Positions 61,176 to 64,000 of a stretch of DNA of 64,000 nucleotides are shown in pieces (within the stretch, counting starts at the first letter, position 1; each line of letters begins with the position of its first letter). A program made the translations under genes and the position numbers. Origin of the DNA: Nocardia vinacea NBRC 16497 (GTDB taxonomy: Bacteria; Actinomycetota; Actinomycetes; Mycobacteriales; Mycobacteriaceae); NCBI RefSeq assembly GCF_000308835.1, contig NZ_BAGN01000180.1, positions 16,371-80,370 of the forward strand, read 5' to 3'. Below the pieces are notes generated by a model. That model saw only the letters and a list, made by a program, of their open reading frames with translations, was not told the origin of the DNA and did no database searches.

Positions 61176-61859
61176 TCAGCCTTCTTGCTCTGCCAGTGCG
61201 GCCGTTGTCAGGGTGAGGTGTCGAGTCAATATGTCGGCTGCGGTGTCGGGGTCGCGGGCCAGCGCCGCCTCCTCCAGTCGGCGATGCTCGTCGGTGCCGT
61301 CCCGGTCCGGGTTGCGGTGCGCCGACCAGCGGCGGGCCAGCTCGCTCGCGATCCACATCCGGTCGAAGGTTTCCAGCAGGACGGGGTTGCCGCATCCCTC
61401 TAGCAGAGTGCGGTGGAAGAGCCGATGCGCCTCGGCCCATGCCTCGCTGTAGTACTCGCCGTCTTCCGGGGTGAATGCCGGCGTGCGCGCCAACCGGTGG
61501 TGGGCGGCTCGGACGTCGCCCTCCCAATTGATGTCACCACGTTCGATCGACATGCGTAGCAGGACCGGTTCGATGGCCCGGCGGGCCTCGCCGATCTGCT
61601 GCCAGCGCTGATCGGAAAAAGCTGGGACCGCGAAGCCGCGATTGGTCAGCCGCTCGGCCAGACCCTCACCAACCAGCCGCACCAGCGCCTCACGCACCAC
61701 AGCCAGGCTCACACCGCATTGCCGGGATAGATCCTGCGGCTTGAGCGCGTCGCCGGGCGCGTACTCACCGCGCATGATCGCGTTCCGCAAGTGTGCGTAG
61801 ACCTGCTCGGAAAGCATCTGCTTCTCCGGCGAGGTCGGGGTGTGAACTGTCCGAGTCAT
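61176..61859 (-). CDS. GntR family (FCD) transcriptional regulator
   Basis: The 227-residue protein has an N-terminal winged HTH (LSEQVYAHLRNAIMRGEYAP, LSRQCGVSLAVVREALVRLV) and a C-terminal FCD domain with the metal/ligand His-Asp pattern (EARRAIEP, DVRAAHHRL, AHRLFHRTLLEG, RHLTLTT). FCD members usually sense carboxylates. ATG 61859 starts downstream of an IR; it is divergent from the PEBP gene and likely controls it. Confidence 0.92.
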   Translation of the reverse strand: MTRTVHTPTSPEKQMLSEQVYAHLRNAIMRGEYAPGDALKPQDLSRQCGVSLAVVREALVRLVGEGLAERLTNRGFAVPAFSDQRWQQIGEARRAIEPVLLRMSIERGDINWEGDVRAAHHRLARTPAFTPEDGEYYSEAWAEAHRLFHRTLLEGCGNPVLLETFDRMWIASELARRWSAHRNPDRDGTDEHRRLEEAALARDPDTAADILTRHLTLTTAALAEQEG

Positions 61860-61874
61860 AATCCGATCATAGAC

Positions 61875-61887
61875 GATTTGCAAAATC
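61875..61887. promoter_or_regulatory. GntR-type dyad in the divergent promoter
   Basis: GATTT-GCA-AAATC, a perfect 5-bp inverted repeat in an AT-rich stretch between the GntR and PEBP starts. It is short, so function is only suggested by position. Confidence 0.4.
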
Positions 61888-61948
61888 ATCGATTATTTCT
61901 GATATCGTCGATCTTGCATGTTCGGCACGACCCGAAAGGCGCGACAAG

Positions 61949-62482
61949 ATGAGCGCAAACAATCCCTTCGCCCGCCTCCACGAGGCAGCCTCATTCACGG
62001 TCACCAGCACCACGGTGAGCGATGGCGCCGCCTGGCAACCCGCACAGTGGTCCTCCGGCACCCCCGGCGGCAAAGACGTTTCCCCGCAACTGAGTTGGAG
62101 TGGCGCCCCAGCGGGCACCAAGAGCTACGCCGTTACCGTGTACGACCCCGACGCCCCCACCGGCTCCGGCTTCTGGCACTGGGCTGTCGCCAACATCCCG
62201 GCGACGACCACGAGCCTGCCCGAGGGCGCCGGAGACGACGCGGGCATCGGTTTGCCGGTCGGCTCCTTCCAATTGCCGAACGACGCGCGCCTACCTCGAT
62301 ACATCGGTGCGGCACCGCCGGCAGGGCACGGTAGGCACCGCTATTTCGTCACCGTGCACGCCCTGGATGTGGACGACATCGGCATCGCCTCCGACTCAAC
62401 GCCGGCTCTGCTCGGGTTCACTATCGCCGGCCACATCCTGGGCAGGGCGACGCTCGTCGCCACGGCGGAGACAATGCAGTGA
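61949..62482 (+). CDS. YbhB/YbcL family PEBP (Raf-kinase-inhibitor-like) protein
   Basis: The 177-residue protein has the PEBP fold signatures: SPQLSWSGAPAGTKSYAVTV with YDPDAP, GSGFWHWAVANIP, YIGAAPPAGHGRHRYFVTVH and a C-terminal AGHILGRATLVATAE. The ligand pocket residues (DPDAP, HW, H of GHGRHR) are present. Bacterial members have no settled function. AAAGG precedes ATG 61949. Confidence 0.93.
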   Translation: MSANNPFARLHEAASFTVTSTTVSDGAAWQPAQWSSGTPGGKDVSPQLSWSGAPAGTKSYAVTVYDPDAPTGSGFWHWAVANIPATTTSLPEGAGDDAGIGLPVGSFQLPNDARLPRYIGAAPPAGHGRHRYFVTVHALDVDDIGIASDSTPALLGFTIAGHILGRATLVATAETMQ

Positions 62483-62543
62483 ATTCCGTTCGAGGTGCCG
62501 GTTCCGCCACCAACCGCGGATTCGTCGTCATGCGCGGCTTCTA

Positions 62544-62753
62544 GTGGCCGAGTCGATCCCCTGCGAAATCGAGATCGTTCGTCGCTCGCGGCGCGACGGC
62601 GACGCCATCGTCCGCTGGGTCGAGGTCACCGTGAACGGCATACCGATGCCCGCCACCGGCGAGCCGCGCGTCGTGCACACGCCTCTCGGCACGCACGTCA
62701 CGCTCGACCTGACCGCCACTTCGGTCAGCATCCGGACCCAGGACGGGAAATGA
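62544..62753 (+). CDS. Small beta-rich protein coupled to an SDR gene
   Basis: The 69-residue frame from GTG 62544 reads AESIPCEIEIVRRSRRDGDA, then WVEVTVNGIPMPA and THVTLDLTATSVSIRT, suggesting a small beta fold. Its stop overlaps the SDR ATG (ATGA). There is no clear ribosome site at the GTG. No family recognised. Confidence 0.5.
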   Translation: MAESIPCEIEIVRRSRRDGDAIVRWVEVTVNGIPMPATGEPRVVHTPLGTHVTLDLTATSVSIRTQDGK

Positions 62754-63613
62754 GACTGCAAGGAAAGGTTATGAGCGACAACGATATCGATCGCATGGTC
62801 GATCGCACTGTGCTGATCACGGGCGCGACGGACGGCCTCGGTCGGGAACTCGCGGTGCGACTCGGCGCCGCGGGTGCCCGGCTGATTCTGCACGGCCGCA
62901 ACCCCGATCGGGCCGCGGCGCTCGCAGCTGAGGTGACGGCCGCGAGCGGGCCCGTGCCGGAGATCGTCCTGGCCGACTTGTCGCGGCTCGCGGAGGTGGA
63001 CCGGCTGGCCGACGAGATCATCGCCCGCACTTCGCGATTGGATGTGCTGGTGAACAATGCCGGCACCGGCGGCCAGCCGAACGGGAGACGCGAACTCAGC
63101 GCCGACGGCAACGAATTGCTGTGGGCGGTCAACCATCTGGCCCCGTATCGGCTGACGCGTCGGCTGCTTCCGCTGCTGAGGGCATCGGCTCCGGCGCGGG
63201 TGGTGAACGTGGCCTCCGCCGGGCAGCAGGAGATCAACTTCGACGATCCGAACCTCGAGCACGACTACGACGTGTTCACCGCGTACTGCCGCGCCAAGCT
63301 GGCGATGATCATGGCGACCATCGAGTACGCCGAGGAACTCGACGGGACCGGTGTCACGGTGAACGCCCTGCACCCGGCCACACTCATGGCGACGACCATG
63401 GTGCTGGAATCTGGAGTCACGCCGATCAGCACGGTCGCCGAGGGCGCGGATGCCACTCTCCGGCTGATCTGCGATCCGGGCCTGTCCCAGACGACGGGCC
63501 GGTATTTCAACGGCACCAGCCAGAGCCGTCCGCACGCGCAGGCCGACGATCCGAAGGCACGCCGTCGCCTGCTCGAAATCAGTGACACCGCAGTCGTTTC
63601 GGCGGTGGGCTGA
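62750..63613 (+). CDS. SDR family oxidoreductase (retinol-dehydrogenase-like)
   Basis: The protein is 287 residues from ATG 62750 (or 280 from 62771, which has AGGAAAGG close upstream). The cofactor motif is TGATDGLGRELAVRLGAAG, followed by HGRNPDRA, NNAGTGGQ, VNVASAG and a catalytic region AYCRAKLAM (Tyr-Lys). Position 62750 overlaps the stop of the small gene, so coupling is likely. Substrate unknown. Confidence 0.9.
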   Translation: MRLQGKVMSDNDIDRMVDRTVLITGATDGLGRELAVRLGAAGARLILHGRNPDRAAALAAEVTAASGPVPEIVLADLSRLAEVDRLADEIIARTSRLDVLVNNAGTGGQPNGRRELSADGNELLWAVNHLAPYRLTRRLLPLLRASAPARVVNVASAGQQEINFDDPNLEHDYDVFTAYCRAKLAMIMATIEYAEELDGTGVTVNALHPATLMATTMVLESGVTPISTVAEGADATLRLICDPGLSQTTGRYFNGTSQSRPHAQADDPKARRRLLEISDTAVVSAVG

Positions 63614-63661
63614 GGCGGTGGGCGGTGTGGCTCTGCCACGGGACGGTCTGGCCGTGCGACG

Positions 63662-64000
63662 TTACGGATTGCTGTCCGGCTGCGGTAGCTGCTGACGTAG
63701 CACCCTGTCGACGATCGTCTCGATGTACGCTCGGTCGATGTCGAGGCCGGCGAACAGCCGCCGGTACATCAGCGGGCCGGCGAGCTGGTCGATGACCAGC
63801 TGGATGTCGGTATCCGGCGGGAGCTCGCCGCTGGTGACAGCGGCCTGGAGGATTGCCTGAAATCCGGCGATACCGGACCGGAAGAGAGTTTCCTTGAGCG
63901 CGGCGAAGGCCGGATCGAACGGCGCCCGCTCCAGCACCGCGCGCATGGTGTGTTCGCTGGCCGGATCACCGAGCAACTGCCGCAGCCCGTCGAGCTCTCC
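63662..64000 (-). CDS. TetR family regulator, C-terminal part (5' end outside window)
   Basis: The open frame continues through the window end; the 112 visible residues read GELDGLRQLLGDPASEH ... and resemble the TetR C-terminal dimerisation domain (AGFQAILQAAVTSGELPPDT, IQLVIDQLAGPLMYRRLFAG). The HTH is not visible, so the family call rests on the C-terminal pattern alone. Confidence 0.75.
   Translation of the reverse strand, partial: GELDGLRQLLGDPASEHTMRAVLERAPFDPAFAALKETLFRSGIAGFQAILQAAVTSGELPPDTDIQLVIDQLAGPLMYRRLFAGLDIDRAYIETIVDRVLRQQLPQPDSNP

Overview
The window is high-GC actinobacterial chromosome. It has GTG/TTG starts, tightly overlapping genes, a two-gene MspA-type mycomembrane porin locus, a SigB/SigF-type stress island and a very rich set of MFS, TetR and SDR genes. 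This points to a mycolic-acid-bearing member of the Mycobacteriales, most likely a Nocardia. No rRNA, tRNA, CRISPR array, insertion sequence or prophage was seen.

Region 1-15.2 kb is a biosynthetic locus. A minus-strand operon encodes one reducing iterative type I PKS (KS-AT-DH-ER-KR-ACP, no thioesterase), an alpha-oxoamine synthase, a secreted VCBS/ASPIC (UnbV-type) protein, an RnfD/NqrB-like membrane protein (UnbU-type) with a tandem-repeat tail, and a DUF1702 protein cut by the window edge. The first four genes overlap by 4 nt at each junction. UnbV/UnbU/DUF1702 are known mainly as enediyne accessory genes, but this PKS does not have the enediyne PKS layout. The proposed logic (inference) is that the PKS builds a reduced acyl chain, the PLP enzyme releases it by decarboxylative condensation with an amino acid, and the membrane/secreted trio modifies or handles the product. 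A divergent SnoaL-like gene, a TetR regulator and an MFS exporter flank an intergenic array of about six similar 13-bp dyads, mostly about 21 bp apart.

Region 15.4-29.3 kb holds housekeeping and catabolic genes: a short HPF/RaiA protein, an MFS symporter, an Lnt/nitrilase-like membrane protein, a LuxR-type two-component system, a TetR/SDR divergent pair, small proteins, and a polyamine-catabolism (puu-like) operon of glutamine-synthetase-like ligase, gamma-glutamyl hydrolase, aldehyde dehydrogenase and SDR. A FUSC-type exporter is divergent from it.

Region 29.6-37.4 kb holds an SDR plus two adjacent KAS III/OleA-like genes with complementary active-site residues, a LuxR regulator lacking the LAL ATPase, and an MFS/ATP-grasp pair resembling a small peptide-ligation and export unit.

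Region 37.5-49.9 kb holds a DUF4389/DUF4333-like membrane protein, a stand-alone LigD polymerase domain, a lipoprotein prolyl oligopeptidase, an MFS/LysR/phenolic-acid-decarboxylase module, a P450, a proline-rich protein, an ArsR/DUF218 pair with a decayed DUF218 fragment, and a cupredoxin lipoprotein behind a 30-bp dyad.

Region 50-64 kb holds a ribbon-helix-helix/VOC/methyltransferase operon, a CPBP protease, two MspA porins, a GNAT-AAA+ fusion, an SDR-DUF2867 gene, a stress island (CsbD, membrane coiled coil, DUF6131, SigF-type sigma factor with a matching promoter), a GntR/PEBP pair, an SDR and a truncated TetR gene.
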